Translations under genes and position numbers: made by a program
Notes under the pieces: model-generated
Told to the model about the DNA's origin: nothing
Database searches by the model: none
Seen by the model: only the letters and a program-made list of their open reading frames with translations
Assembly (NCBI GenBank): GCA_963704585.1
Contig: OY969919.1
Location: forward strand, 124,001-188,000
DNA: 64,000 bases
Reading direction: 5' to 3'
From: Bog-756 sp963704585
GTDB lineage: Bacteria > Actinomycetota > Acidimicrobiia > Acidimicrobiales > RAAP-2
Shown: piece after piece, positions 1 to 8,199 of the stretch
Position numbering within the stretch: position 1 is the first letter of the stretch
How the letters are laid out: every line of letters starts with the position of its first letter

Positions 1-684
1 GTCAACCCGAGCCCCTACCTCTACTTCCTGCGCTTCCCCGAGCTCACGGTCGTCGGCGCGTCGCCCGAGCCGATGGTCCGGATGCGCGACGGCGTCGTCG
101 TCTCGCGGCCCATCGCCGGCTCGCGGCCGCGCGGCCGGACGGCCGAGGAGGACGGCCGGCTCGAAGGGGAGCTCGTCGAGGACCCGAAGGAGGTCGCGGA
201 GCACGTCATGCTCGTCGACCTCGCGCGCAACGACGTCGGGCGGGTGGTGCGCTACGGGACCGAGGTCGTCGAGGAGACCATGGTGGTCGAGCGCTACAGC
301 CACATCATGCACCTCACCTCACAGGTCACCGGCCGCCTCGCCCCTGGCAAGGGGCCCGTCGACGTGCTCCGCGCCACGCTCCCCGCCGGGACCCTCTCGG
401 GGGCCCCGAAGGTGCGCGCGATGGAGATCATCGACGACCTCGAACCGACCAAACGCGGCGTCTACGGCGGGGTCGTCGGCTACCTCGACTTTTCGGGCAA
501 CCTCGACACCGCGATCGCGATCCGCACCATGACGGTCACACCCGACGGCCGGGCCTCGGTGCAGGCGGGCGCCGGGATCGTCGCGGACAGCGACCCGGAG
601 ACCGAAAACGCGGAGTGCGCCCACAAGGCAGCGGCCCTGCTCTCGGCAGTGGTGATGGCCCGCGCCCGGATCCCCGAGCGGTGA
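1..684 (+). CDS. trpE: Anthranilate synthase component I, C-terminal part (5' end outside window)
   Basis: This is the chorismate-binding half of the large subunit of anthranilate synthase, the first committed step of tryptophan synthesis (chorismate plus ammonia from TrpG to anthranilate). The frame is open from base 1, so at least 227 residues are present and the start lies upstream. Visible family signatures are NPSPYLYFLRF and the SPEP loop near the left edge, and AGTLSGAPKVRAMEIID and GYLDFSGNLDTAIAIRT further on. The wording fits TrpE better than PabB or MenF. Its TGA overlaps the GTG of the next gene by 4 nt, so the two are probably translationally coupled. The rest of the pathway (trpCFBA) sits 6.7 kb downstream on the same strand. 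Confidence 0.93.
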   Translation, partial: VNPSPYLYFLRFPELTVVGASPEPMVRMRDGVVVSRPIAGSRPRGRTAEEDGRLEGELVEDPKEVAEHVMLVDLARNDVGRVVRYGTEVVEETMVVERYSHIMHLTSQVTGRLAPGKGPVDVLRATLPAGTLSGAPKVRAMEIIDDLEPTKRGVYGGVVGYLDFSGNLDTAIAIRTMTVTPDGRASVQAGAGIVADSDPETENAECAHKAAALLSAVVMARARIPER

Positions 685-1640
685 GCTCGACCGACCGCGT
701 GGTCGCCGGGGGGGAGGGGCGGGCCGGGTACGACGCGCTGCGCTCGGGCGCGGCCGTCCACCGGCTCGCGCGCGACGTCGTGGCGGCCACGGGCCCCGAC
801 GCGGCGGCCTACCTCCAGGGGCAGTGCAGCCAGGACGTCGAGGCCATCGCCCCGGGCGGCTCGGCCGAGACGCTGCTCCTCAGCCCGCAGGGGAAGGTCG
901 AGGTCTACGCGCGCGTGACCCGCCGCGGGGAGGACGCGTTCGTCCTCGACACCGACGCAGGGTGGGGCGCGGCGATGGTCGCGAGGCTCGAGCGGTTCCG
1001 CCTCCGGGTCGCGGTCGAGCTCGAGCCCCTGGCGTGGGCGTGCGTCGCGGTCCGCGGGCCGGAGTCCGAGTCGGTGCTCACGGGTGGCGAGGAGCTTCGG
1101 CTGCCCGTCGGATGGCCCGGGCTCGCCGGCGTCGACCTCCTCGGACCGGACACGGGTGACATGGCGGCCTCGTGGGTGGAGGGCGGTGCCGTTCCCTGCG
1201 GGGAGGAGGACTTCGAGGCCGCGCGCATCGAGGCCGGCATCCCGAGGGCGGGTCGCGAGCTCACCGAGGGGACCATCGCCGCGGAGGTCGGGCTCGTCGA
1301 CCGGACCGTCTCGTTCACGAAGGGGTGCTTCACCGGCCAGGAGCTGGTCGCGCGCCTCGACGCCCGCGGTTCGAACGTCGCCCGTCGGCTCTGCGGCGTC
1401 GTCCCGCGCGACGGTGCGGCCGTTCCGCCGGTCGGCGCGGAGGTCTGGACGATCGACGGAGCGCACCAGGTGGGACTCCTCACCTCGGCCGCGTGGTCGC
1501 CCGGGTCCGAGACCGTCGTCGCGCTCGCCGTCCTCCACCGGCGGATCGCTCCGCCGGCTCCTGTGGTCCTGCGCTGGAACGATGCGGAACGGGCCATGGA
1601 GACGACTGCCGAGGCCCGGCTCCTGCCGCTGCGCACGTGA
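681..1640 (+). CDS. ygfZ: YgfZ/GcvT-fold folate-binding protein
   Basis: The product is a 319-residue folate-binding protein of the YgfZ family, which is linked to iron-sulfur cluster assembly and tRNA modification enzymes such as MiaB. The family signature KGCFTGQELVARLDARG is near residue 215 and contains the single conserved cysteine of the KGC-Y/F-TGQE motif. The N-terminal part has the GcvT-like core (AAYLQGQCSQDV, LLSPQGKVE). I chose GTG 681 because it overlaps the trpE stop by 4 nt; an upstream GTG at 615 would add 22 residues inside trpE. Sitting directly behind trpE is unusual, and no functional link to tryptophan synthesis is evident. Confidence 0.9.
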   Translation: MSSTDRVVAGGEGRAGYDALRSGAAVHRLARDVVAATGPDAAAYLQGQCSQDVEAIAPGGSAETLLLSPQGKVEVYARVTRRGEDAFVLDTDAGWGAAMVARLERFRLRVAVELEPLAWACVAVRGPESESVLTGGEELRLPVGWPGLAGVDLLGPDTGDMAASWVEGGAVPCGEEDFEAARIEAGIPRAGRELTEGTIAAEVGLVDRTVSFTKGCFTGQELVARLDARGSNVARRLCGVVPRDGAAVPPVGAEVWTIDGAHQVGLLTSAAWSPGSETVVALAVLHRRIAPPAPVVLRWNDAERAMETTAEARLLPLRT

Positions 1641-1742
1641 CGGGCGGCGCCGGTGGGCCGCCGGGTGACGATCGGCCTGCTGCGGCGTGGCACGATACGG
1701 ACCGGCCGCACCGGAGGTGCGGACCGACCCTGGGGAGAGGGC

Positions 1743-2921
1743 ATGGGCACTGAGACGACGTCCGGACCGGAGCACGCACCGGCCGGGGTGACCGAGCCGC
1801 CGGCCGACCGGGTCACGACCTCCACCCGCGATCCGCTGGAGATGGGCCGCCAGCTCGAAGCGTGGCTGGCCGGCGTGGTCGGCGAGGCACTCCACCCGGC
1901 CATCACCGAGGTCACGAGCCCCGAGAGCAACGGGATGTCCTCCGAGACCCTCCTCTTGACCGCGCAGTGGGAGGAGGGTGGTGCGGCCCGTGACCATCAC
2001 CTCGTCGCGCGGATCGAGCCGCCGGCCACCGCCCACCCGGTCTTCACGACCTACGACCTCGACATGCAGTTCCGGGTGATGCGGCTGGTGCGCGAGCACA
2101 CCGCGGTCCCGGTGCCCGAGCCGCTGTGGTACGAGCCGGACCCGGCCGTCCTCGGGGGATCGTTCTTCGTGATGGCACGCGTCGACGGGCTCGTCCCGCC
2201 CGACGTCTTGCCGTACACGTTCGGCGACAACTGGGTGTTCGAGGCGACCGACGCCGCACGCCGGACGCTGCAGGAGTCGGCCGTCCGTGCCATGGCGGGA
2301 ATCCACGCGATCACCCCGGACGGCTTCGACCTCGCCTTCCTCGAACACGGCACGCCCGGGACGACCTCGCTCGAGCGGAGCTTCGCCCACTGGCGGGCCT
2401 ACCACGAGTGGGTCGTCGCCGACTCCCCGTCGCCGCTGCTCGCCGAGTGCTTCGACTGGCTCGAGGCCAACTTCCCCGACGACGTGAGCCCCGACGCCCT
2501 CTCGTGGGGCGACGGGAGGATCGGCAACATGATCTTCCGCGACCACGAGGTCGTCGCGGTCCTCGACTGGGAGATGGCCGCGGTCGCACCACCCGAGGTC
2601 GACCTCGGGTGGATGTGCTACCTCCACCTCTTCTTCCAGGACCTCGCGACCGATCTCGGCGCGCCCGGGCTGCCCGACATGTTCCGGCCGGTCGATGTGC
2701 GCGCGGCCTACGCGGAGGCGTCGGGGCGCACGCCGGGCGATCTCCGCTGGCACCTCGCCTACGCGGCGATCCGCCACGGCGTGATCATGCGGCGGGTGAC
2801 CGAGCGCTCGATCCTCTTCGGGGAGGCCGAGCGACCGGACGACGTCGACGACCTCATCATGCACCGCAGGACGCTCGCCGCGATGCTGGACGGCACCTAC
2901 TGGGCGGGCGTCGCGCTCTGA
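1743..2921 (+). CDS. APH/ACAD10-like phosphotransferase family protein
   Basis: The product is 392 residues, with the aminoglycoside-phosphotransferase / ACAD10-11 kinase fold. The catalytic loop reads SWGDGRIGNMIF, where a tryptophan replaces the usual His of the HGDxxxxN Brenner motif. The metal-binding segment is VVAVLDWEMAA, followed by PEVDLGWMCY. ATG 1743 is chosen because GGGGAGAGG lies just upstream; the frame is open back to 1653. The substrate cannot be read from the sequence. Related proteins are annotated as acyl-CoA-dehydrogenase-associated or hydroxy-fatty-acid kinases, and aminoglycoside resistance is unlikely. It converges with an AttH-like gene. Confidence 0.8.
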   Translation: MGTETTSGPEHAPAGVTEPPADRVTTSTRDPLEMGRQLEAWLAGVVGEALHPAITEVTSPESNGMSSETLLLTAQWEEGGAARDHHLVARIEPPATAHPVFTTYDLDMQFRVMRLVREHTAVPVPEPLWYEPDPAVLGGSFFVMARVDGLVPPDVLPYTFGDNWVFEATDAARRTLQESAVRAMAGIHAITPDGFDLAFLEHGTPGTTSLERSFAHWRAYHEWVVADSPSPLLAECFDWLEANFPDDVSPDALSWGDGRIGNMIFRDHEVVAVLDWEMAAVAPPEVDLGWMCYLHLFFQDLATDLGAPGLPDMFRPVDVRAAYAEASGRTPGDLRWHLAYAAIRHGVIMRRVTERSILFGEAERPDDVDDLIMHRRTLAAMLDGTYWAGVAL

Positions 2922-2924
2922 CCC

Positions 2925-2943
2925 GCCGGCCGGCGCCGCCGGC
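2925..2943. terminator. Putative bidirectional hairpin between convergent genes
   Basis: A GCCGGC / GCCGGC inverted pair with a 7-nt loop lies in the 22-bp gap between two convergent stop codons. There is no U-tract. The short self-complementary arms make this a weak call. Confidence 0.35.
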
Positions 2944-4107
2944 TCACCAGAACGAGGTCTCGCGGGGGAGGCCGAGCGCGGGGAAGTCGCCGGCCACCAT
3001 CGGCTGGCAGTTGCCGACTCCCTCCGCGCCGGTGTCGAGGTCGACCACGTGCACCACCGTGTCCCGGAGCTGGTGGAGCTCCCGGGCGAGCGCCGCGTCG
3101 CTGCAGTCGTCGAGGCGCTCCCCGTCGACGTGGAGCTCGCCGCGCCACTCGCCGTGGTGGTGGCCCCGCCAGCCGAAGTAGAGGCCCGCGCCGAGGTGGA
3201 AGCCGGTGGCGGTCGGGACGTCGACCCGGAACCGACGCCTCGTGCCGTCCTCGAGGTCGACGCCGAGGGTTCCGCCGAGGAGCCGGCGGTTCGCCGCGTC
3301 GTAGCGGAGGTCGGGTGCGATGTCGGCCACGCGGACGACGGTCCCGTCCGCACGCTCGATCGCGCCGGTCACGGTCCGGTGGGTGGTGCCGAAGCCGGCG
3401 AGGTCGACCAGGTGGAGGAAGAGACCCCACCGGGTACCGTCCGGGTCGGTCATCAGCACCGGAGACCAGAGCATCTGGAAGTCCATCTCGGCGACCGGGT
3501 CGAAGGGGTCGGTGTCGGCCGGCGGGATGCCGACGTCGTAGCGGACCCCCCAGGAGTGGTCGCGGGTCGAGACCCACTCGTCGGACCGGAGAGTCGTGCG
3601 GACGCCGTCGATCTCGATCCACCCCGACGCCGTGCCGATCTGGTGGTAGCGCACGAGCTCCGCGCTCACCCGGTAGCCGAGCGGCGCGCGCTGGTGCGTC
3701 CGCTCCTCGGTGGCCGGTGGGACCGCGGCCTCGAAGGTCCACTCGAAGGCCAGCGGCTGGCAGTCGTTGCGCTCGAGGCTGAACCGGATCGCGCACATCG
3801 GCTCGAGGACCTCGTAGTGGATCGGCCCGGCGCCGAGCCGGTCGGGCTCGGGGAAGAGGCGGCGGCTCGCCCGCACCGTGACCTGCTCGACGCCGCGGGA
3901 GAGCCCCGCGTAGCCGTCGAGCACGTTGCGGTTGGTGTACTTTCCGAGCCCGAATCCGAGCTGGACGGAGCCGTCGCGTGCCGCCGCCATCGCGCAGATC
4001 TTCTCGGTCCACGACGGGTCGCTCGCGCCGACCGTCGCGAACGTGTCGGCGATCTGGTGGTCGAGGCGCTCGTCGGCCTGGCCGAGGGGGCCGATGGGAT
4101 TGGGCAT
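2944..4107 (-). CDS. AttH/DUF7064-7065-like protein of unknown function
   Basis: The product is a 387-residue soluble protein with no signal peptide or membrane segment. The segment VSTRDHSWGVRYDVG near residue 200 resembles the conserved RDHSWG core of AttH/CrtC-like lipocalin-superfamily proteins found in many actinobacteria near acyl-CoA and phosphotransferase genes. The N-terminal half (IADTFATVGASDPSWTEK) and LFPEPDRLGAGPIHYE fit this family of paired beta-barrel domains. The start is ATG 4107 with a GGAGG box 10 nt upstream. Its convergent neighbour is a phosphotransferase of a family often found nearby. I infer a role in lipid or hydrophobic ligand metabolism; no catalytic residues can be named. 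Confidence 0.6.
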   Translation of the reverse strand: MPNPIGPLGQADERLDHQIADTFATVGASDPSWTEKICAMAAARDGSVQLGFGLGKYTNRNVLDGYAGLSRGVEQVTVRASRRLFPEPDRLGAGPIHYEVLEPMCAIRFSLERNDCQPLAFEWTFEAAVPPATEERTHQRAPLGYRVSAELVRYHQIGTASGWIEIDGVRTTLRSDEWVSTRDHSWGVRYDVGIPPADTDPFDPVAEMDFQMLWSPVLMTDPDGTRWGLFLHLVDLAGFGTTHRTVTGAIERADGTVVRVADIAPDLRYDAANRRLLGGTLGVDLEDGTRRRFRVDVPTATGFHLGAGLYFGWRGHHHGEWRGELHVDGERLDDCSDAALARELHQLRDTVVHVVDLDTGAEGVGNCQPMVAGDFPALGLPRETSFW

Positions 4108-4133
4108 GCCGGTGGTCCTCCGATCGGGGGGCA

Positions 4134-4208
4134 GTCGTGACGCGTGTGGTCGTGACGCGTGTGGTCGTGACGCGTGCGGTCGTGGCGCGTGCGGTCGTGA
4201 CGCGGGCG
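4134..4208. repeat. 15-bp tandem repeat, five copies
   Basis: Five head-to-tail copies of a 15-bp unit (consensus GTCGTGACGCGTGCG) run without a gap. The first two are identical and the others differ by one or two bases. The array fills the space between the SDR stop and the start of the AttH-like gene, both on the minus strand. It is not part of a supported coding sequence. Confidence 0.9.
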
Positions 4209-4216
4209 GACGCCGC

Positions 4217-5017
4217 TCAGACCCCGAGGCTCCCGCCCGCCGAGCGCTCGAAGACGCGGAACGGGAGCACCCGCTTGGCCGTGATGCCGATGCGCTCGCC
4301 GAACTTGCCGACCGACACCCGCCGCGGGGGCCGGCGGGACTCGAGGGCGCGCCGGATCGCGGCGGCCACGTCCGCCGCGGGCGCGCCGTTCGCCTCGTCC
4401 TCCTCCATCTTGGCGACGGCCCGCGCCGAGGCCTGGCGGTAGGGGTCGTCCCCCGCCGGTGGCACGACGTCGCGGCGGGACGCGGTGAACTCCGTTGCGA
4501 TGTTGCCGGGCTGCACGAGGGTGACGTCGATACCGAAGGGTGCGACCTCGTAGGCGAGGGCCTCGGCGTACCCCTCCATCGCGAACTTGCTCGCCGAGTA
4601 GAAGGCCTGGAACGGCAGCGCGATGACGCCGCCGATCGAGCTCACGAGCACCAGGCGGCCGCCGCCTTGTCGACGCATGACCGGGAGCGCCTCGGCGACC
4701 ACGCGCACGGTCCCCCAGAAGTTGGTCTCGACCTGTGCCTGCGCGTCGGCGATCGGGGTTTGCTCGACGGCCCCGGCGAGTCCCCAACCCGCGCAGGCCA
4801 CCACCGCGTCGAGCCGCCCCCGATCGGCGACCACGTGCGCCACACCTTCGCGGACCGAGTCGTCACGGTCGACGTCCATCACCATCGGCATCCACCCGTC
4901 CGATCCGGTCCCGCGGCGGCTCGCGCCGTAGACGGTCCAGCCCGCACCCGCGAGTCGGTCGGCGCACGCCCGGCCGATGCCGGCGGACGCACCGGTCACC
5001 AGTGCCACTCGGTCCAT
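4217..5017 (-). CDS. Short-chain dehydrogenase/reductase
   Basis: The product is a 266-residue classical SDR that should use NAD(P)(H) to oxidise or reduce an unidentified alcohol or ketone. The nucleotide-binding glycine motif TGASAGIGRA is at residues 8-17, the CAGWG stretch corresponds to the NNAG motif, VSSIGG carries the catalytic Ser, and YSASK carries the catalytic Tyr and Lys. The PGNIATEF segment after the active site is also typical. I chose ATG 5017, preceded by GGGAG, rather than an upstream extension of the frame to 5446, which has no SDR homology and would run into the histidine kinase gene. The gene probably stands alone. Confidence 0.85.
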   Translation of the reverse strand: MDRVALVTGASAGIGRACADRLAGAGWTVYGASRRGTGSDGWMPMVMDVDRDDSVREGVAHVVADRGRLDAVVACAGWGLAGAVEQTPIADAQAQVETNFWGTVRVVAEALPVMRRQGGGRLVLVSSIGGVIALPFQAFYSASKFAMEGYAEALAYEVAPFGIDVTLVQPGNIATEFTASRRDVVPPAGDDPYRQASARAVAKMEEDEANGAPAADVAAAIRRALESRRPPRRVSVGKFGERIGITAKRVLPFRVFERSAGGSLGV

Positions 5018-5102
5018 CGTCGCTCCCTTCGGGTCGGAGCCCCAATACTGGCCGAGCAGGGCGCGCCGCGCCGATCCCACCGGGACCGTGCACCGGTCCG
5101 GG

Positions 5103-6551
5103 TCAGACGGAGCGCAGGGGCCCGCTGCCGACCGGGGCCGGCGGCGCGAGCGACGGGCGGTCGTCACCACCGCCGAGCGGCACCGGTGGCGCCTGGCCCG
5201 AGCGGAACGTGACGACCATACGGGTCCCGCGGCCCTCGGCCACCGGCGACTCGGCGCGGACGCCCGCGCCCATCGCGCCGGCGAGCTCCGCCACGATGGC
5301 GAGTCCGAGACCGGCGCCCTTGCGACGCCCGCGCACACGGTCGGAGGTGAAGTGGCGCTCGAACACCGCGGCGAGCTGGTCGGACGCGATGCCGGGTCCG
5401 TCGTCGACCACCCAGGCGGTCGGCACGCCCGCGACGACGGCCGCACCGACGACGATGCGGCCGCGTGCGAAGGAGGACGCGTTCTCCACCAGGTTTGCGA
5501 AGATCTGGACGAGCCGGTCGGGATCGGCCACCACCCAGAGGGGCGCGGTGGTCGCGGGGGCGACCACGAGCTCGATCCCGAGCTCGGCCGCGCGCGGTGC
5601 GAAGCCGTGGGCCACCTGTCGGATCGCCCCGGCGCAGTCGACCGCCCGGAGGTCGAGCGAGAAGCGGTCGGCGTCCAGACGGGCGAGGTCGAGGAGGTCC
5701 TGCACGAGCCGCTCGAGCCGGTCGGCCTCGGCGCTGATCACCCGTGCGGCCGCGGTCGGGTCGTCGGCCGCCCCGTCGAGGATCGCGTCCGCGTACCCGC
5801 GGATGGAGGTGAGCGGCGTGCGCAGCTCGTGGGAGACCGACAGGAGGAACTGGCGCTCCTGCTCGCGGGCGCGCACCAAGTTGGCGCCCATCGTGTTGAT
5901 CGACTCGGCGAGCTGGGCGAACTCGGGCACTTCATGGGGGTGCACCTCGACGGTCGCGTCGAGGTCGCCGTCCGCGATCCGGCGGGTCGCGTCGACCGCT
6001 GCGACGAGCGGGGTGGTGAACCGCCTTGCGAGCGCGGCGGCGACGAGCGCGGCGACGACGATGCCCGCCGCGCCGACGAGGACGAAGTAGCGGACACCGT
6101 TGGCAGGGTTCGGGACGGCGCGGGTGATCACCAGCACCGGGAGGTAGGTGGTGGCCTGCGGGGCGGGCGTCGGCACCGCGGTGTACACGAGGGAGGCGCC
6201 CACGTGCCCGCTGGTCTGGTCGCCGTTCTGGAGGGCCGGCACGTCGAGCTGCGCGGCCGTGATGCCGGGGGGCAGGGCTCCGACGACGGTCCCGTCCGGC
6301 TCGACCTTCACGATCTCGATGCCCGCGAAGTCGCCCGCCTCACGCACGACCTTGAGCTCGCGGGCGCGCCCGACCTTGGTGAGCGCGGTACCGGCGGTGA
6401 ACGTCTCCGAGATCGCTCGGCCCTGTCCCGTCAGCTCCTGCTGGGCCGTCGAGACGGCGGCCCGGCGCACGAAGTAGTAGCTGCCTGCGCTGGTCGCCAC
6501 GAGGGTGAGCGCGACCAGCAGGAGGATGGCGACGGTCAGGCGGCGGCGCAC
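5103..6551 (-). CDS. Two-component sensor histidine kinase (OmpR-class)
   Basis: This 482-residue membrane sensor kinase pairs with the response regulator immediately upstream. In order it shows TM1 near residues 5-25, an extracytoplasmic sensor segment of about 130 residues, TM2 (FVLVGAAGIVVAALVAA), a HAMP linker (RRIADGDLDATV), a HisKA H-box SVSHELRTPLTSIRGY, and a HATPase_c domain with N-box NLVENASSFA, DDGPGI and GAGLGLAI. GTG 6551 is the first start in frame that does not overlap the regulator gene; it lies 16 nt downstream of that gene's stop. The tail is Pro/Gly-rich. The signal sensed cannot be inferred. Confidence 0.9.
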   Translation of the reverse strand: MRRRLTVAILLLVALTLVATSAGSYYFVRRAAVSTAQQELTGQGRAISETFTAGTALTKVGRARELKVVREAGDFAGIEIVKVEPDGTVVGALPPGITAAQLDVPALQNGDQTSGHVGASLVYTAVPTPAPQATTYLPVLVITRAVPNPANGVRYFVLVGAAGIVVAALVAAALARRFTTPLVAAVDATRRIADGDLDATVEVHPHEVPEFAQLAESINTMGANLVRAREQERQFLLSVSHELRTPLTSIRGYADAILDGAADDPTAAARVISAEADRLERLVQDLLDLARLDADRFSLDLRAVDCAGAIRQVAHGFAPRAAELGIELVVAPATTAPLWVVADPDRLVQIFANLVENASSFARGRIVVGAAVVAGVPTAWVVDDGPGIASDQLAAVFERHFTSDRVRGRRKGAGLGLAIVAELAGAMGAGVRAESPVAEGRGTRMVVTFRSGQAPPVPLGGGDDRPSLAPPAPVGSGPLRSV

Positions 6552-6567
6552 GGTCGACGGCCGCCGT

Positions 6568-7290
6568 TCATCCGAGCCGGTAGCCGACGCCCCACACGGT
6601 TGCGAGCGGGAGGGCGTCGCCGAGCTTCTTGCGGAGCTGGCGCACGTGCACGTCGACGGTCCGCTCGTCGCCGTACCAGTCGTCGCCCCAGACCCCGTTG
6701 AGGAGCTGGCGGCGCGAGAGGGCGAGCCCGGGGTTCGCCGCGAGGAACGCGAGCAGGTCGAACTCACGGGTCGCCAGCGGAACGACCTCGCCGTCCACGC
6801 GCACCTCGCGGCGGCCCGAGTCGATCTCGACCGGGCCGACCGTGACGACCACGGGCGAGTCGGCGCCGGCCGGCGCGTCCGAACGCCGGAGGATGGCGTG
6901 GACCCGCGCGACGAGCTCGCGTGCCGAAAAGGGCTTCGTGACGTAGTCGTCGGCGCCGAGCTCGAGGCCGAGGACCCGGTCGACCTCGTCGTCGCGTGCG
7001 GACAGGATGAGGATCGGGACGTTGCGGTGCCCGGTTCCGTCGCCGCCGGACCGCTCCGGACCGGCGCCGTTGCGCAGCGCCCGGCACACGTCGAGCCCGT
7101 CGAGGCGTCCTGGCAGTCCGATGTCCACGATGACCAGCTTGGGCCGCTCGCGGGCGACGAGTGCGAGACCGGCCTCGCCGTCGTCGGTCTGCAGCACGCG
7201 GAACCCGTCCCGCCGGAGGTACATCGCGACCAGGTCCGAGATGTGGTGGTCGTCCTCGATGACCACCAGGGTCTCCTCCGGCTTCCTCAC
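6568..7290 (-). CDS. OmpR/PhoB-family response regulator
   Basis: The product is 240 residues: an N-terminal receiver domain with the acidic pair EDD near the start, phospho-acceptor Asp in VDIGLPG, a switch Ser in LSARDDEVD and the conserved Lys in VTKPFSARELVARV, followed by a winged-helix DNA-binding domain (LATREFDLLAFL, RTVDVHVRQLRKKLG, VWGVGYRLG). I chose GTG 7290 because the receiver fold starts right there (RKPEETLVVIEDDHH). It is the first gene of a two-gene operon with the kinase. A direct repeat with 11-bp spacing lies 43-58 bp upstream and may be its own operator. Confidence 0.92.
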   Translation of the reverse strand: MRKPEETLVVIEDDHHISDLVAMYLRRDGFRVLQTDDGEAGLALVARERPKLVIVDIGLPGRLDGLDVCRALRNGAGPERSGGDGTGHRNVPILILSARDDEVDRVLGLELGADDYVTKPFSARELVARVHAILRRSDAPAGADSPVVVTVGPVEIDSGRREVRVDGEVVPLATREFDLLAFLAANPGLALSRRQLLNGVWGDDWYGDERTVDVHVRQLRKKLGDALPLATVWGVGYRLG

Positions 7291-7332
7291 ACCGACCAGC
7301 CTGCCACCGCGCGGACGGAGTCGCAGGTCATC

Positions 7333-7348
7333 GTGAGGAAAGTGTGAG
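7333..7348. promoter_or_regulatory. Candidate response-regulator operator (11-bp direct repeat)
   Basis: GTGAG occurs at 7333-7337 and again at 7344-7348, one helical turn (11 bp) apart, in the intergenic region between the divergent response regulator and trpC. OmpR/PhoB-type dimers bind tandem half-sites at this spacing. The assignment to the adjacent regulator is an inference. Confidence 0.35.
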
Positions 7349-7392
7349 TCGCGCGCCCGTCCAGCTCCCACGGTCGGCGTGTGGCACGCCGG

Positions 7393-7398
7393 TAGGCT
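7393..7398 (+). promoter_or_regulatory. -10 box for a probably leaderless trpC transcript
   Basis: TAGGCT (TANNNT class) lies 9 nt before the trpC ATG at 7408, so transcription should start at or next to the initiation codon. No clear -35 element is seen. Confidence 0.5.
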
Positions 7399-7407
7399 GC
7401 AGGGGCG

Positions 7408-8199
7408 ATGCCGACCCACCTCGACACGATCCTCACCGCCCACCGGGCGGCGGCCGCGGCGGACGACCGTGATCTCGGGGCGGTCCTCGCCACGGCGGAC
7501 GCGGCAGGCCCCGTCCGATCGTTCACGGCCGCCCTGGCCGGCGCAGCCGCTCGCGACGGGATCGCGGTGATCTCGGAGATCAAGCGCCGCTCGCCGTCGA
7601 AGGGTGACCTCGACCCCGGGCTCGACCCCGCCGCGGTCGCCGCCGAGTACGAGACCGGCGGGGCCGCCTGCCTCTCGGTCCTCACCGACCGCGACTTCTT
7701 CGGCGGCTCCCCTGACGACCTGCGAGCGGCCCGTGCAGCCTGTGGCCTCCCCGTGCTCCGGAAGGACTTCACCGTCGGCGCCCTCGACGTCTGCGACGCC
7801 CGGGTGATGGGGGCGGACGCGGTGCTCCTCATCGTGGCGGCCCTCGACGAGGGAGAGCTCCGGACCCTCCTCGAGCTCGCGGAGCGCTGTTCGCTCGCCG
7901 CGCTCGTCGAGGTCCACGACGGGGACGAGCTCCGCCGGGCGCTCGACGCGGGCGCGGACCTGGTGGGGGTCAACCAGCGTGACCTTCGGACCTTCGAGGT
8001 CGACACCGAGCGCGCCTGCTCGCTCGGTCCGACCATTCCCGGCGACGTGCTCGCGGTCGCCGAGTCCGGCATCCGCGGCGTCGACGACGTGGCCCGGCTC
8101 GCCGAGGCGGGATACCGGGCGGTGCTGGTGGGTGAGGCACTGATGCGCGCGGACGACCGGGCCGGGGCCGTCGCCGGCCTCCTCGGAGCGCGACCGTGA
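7408..8199 (+). CDS. trpC: Indole-3-glycerol phosphate synthase
   Basis: The product is 263 residues and full length for a monofunctional TrpC, the TIM-barrel enzyme that closes the indole ring from CdRP with loss of CO2 and water. Visible signatures are EIKRRSPSKGDLDPG (catalytic Lys and the substrate-binding Ser-Pro-Ser loop), VLRKDFTVGALDV, VGVNQRDLRTFEVD, and AESGIRGVDDVARL with VGEALMRADD at the phosphate-binding end. ATG 7408 follows a TAGGCT box by 9 nt. Its TGA overlaps the trpF GTG by 4 nt, the first of three such overlaps in trpCFBA, implying translational coupling. Confidence 0.96.
   Translation: MPTHLDTILTAHRAAAAADDRDLGAVLATADAAGPVRSFTAALAGAAARDGIAVISEIKRRSPSKGDLDPGLDPAAVAAEYETGGAACLSVLTDRDFFGGSPDDLRAARAACGLPVLRKDFTVGALDVCDARVMGADAVLLIVAALDEGELRTLLELAERCSLAALVEVHDGDELRRALDAGADLVGVNQRDLRTFEVDTERACSLGPTIPGDVLAVAESGIRGVDDVARLAEAGYRAVLVGEALMRADDRAGAVAGLLGARP

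Noticed and set aside
1641..1742. Trp attenuator or T-box element near the trp genes
   Set aside because: No Trp-codon-rich leader peptide or T-box sequence is visible before trpC or in the intervals examined, and the start of trpE is outside the window.
1743..2921. Aminoglycoside resistance gene
   Set aside because: The fold is APH-like, but the catalytic loop and downstream motifs fit ACAD10-like housekeeping kinases, and there is no resistance-gene context.
480..3353. 957-codon open frame on the minus strand across trpE, ygfZ and the phosphotransferase
   Set aside because: The protein is Arg/Pro/Gly-rich with no recognisable domain, and it lies opposite three genes with clear family signatures. 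It is a high-GC shadow frame.
4134..4208. Possible CRISPR array
   Set aside because: The 15-bp units are contiguous with no unique spacers, and no cas genes are present. The arrays at 24443 and 59941 fail for the same reason.
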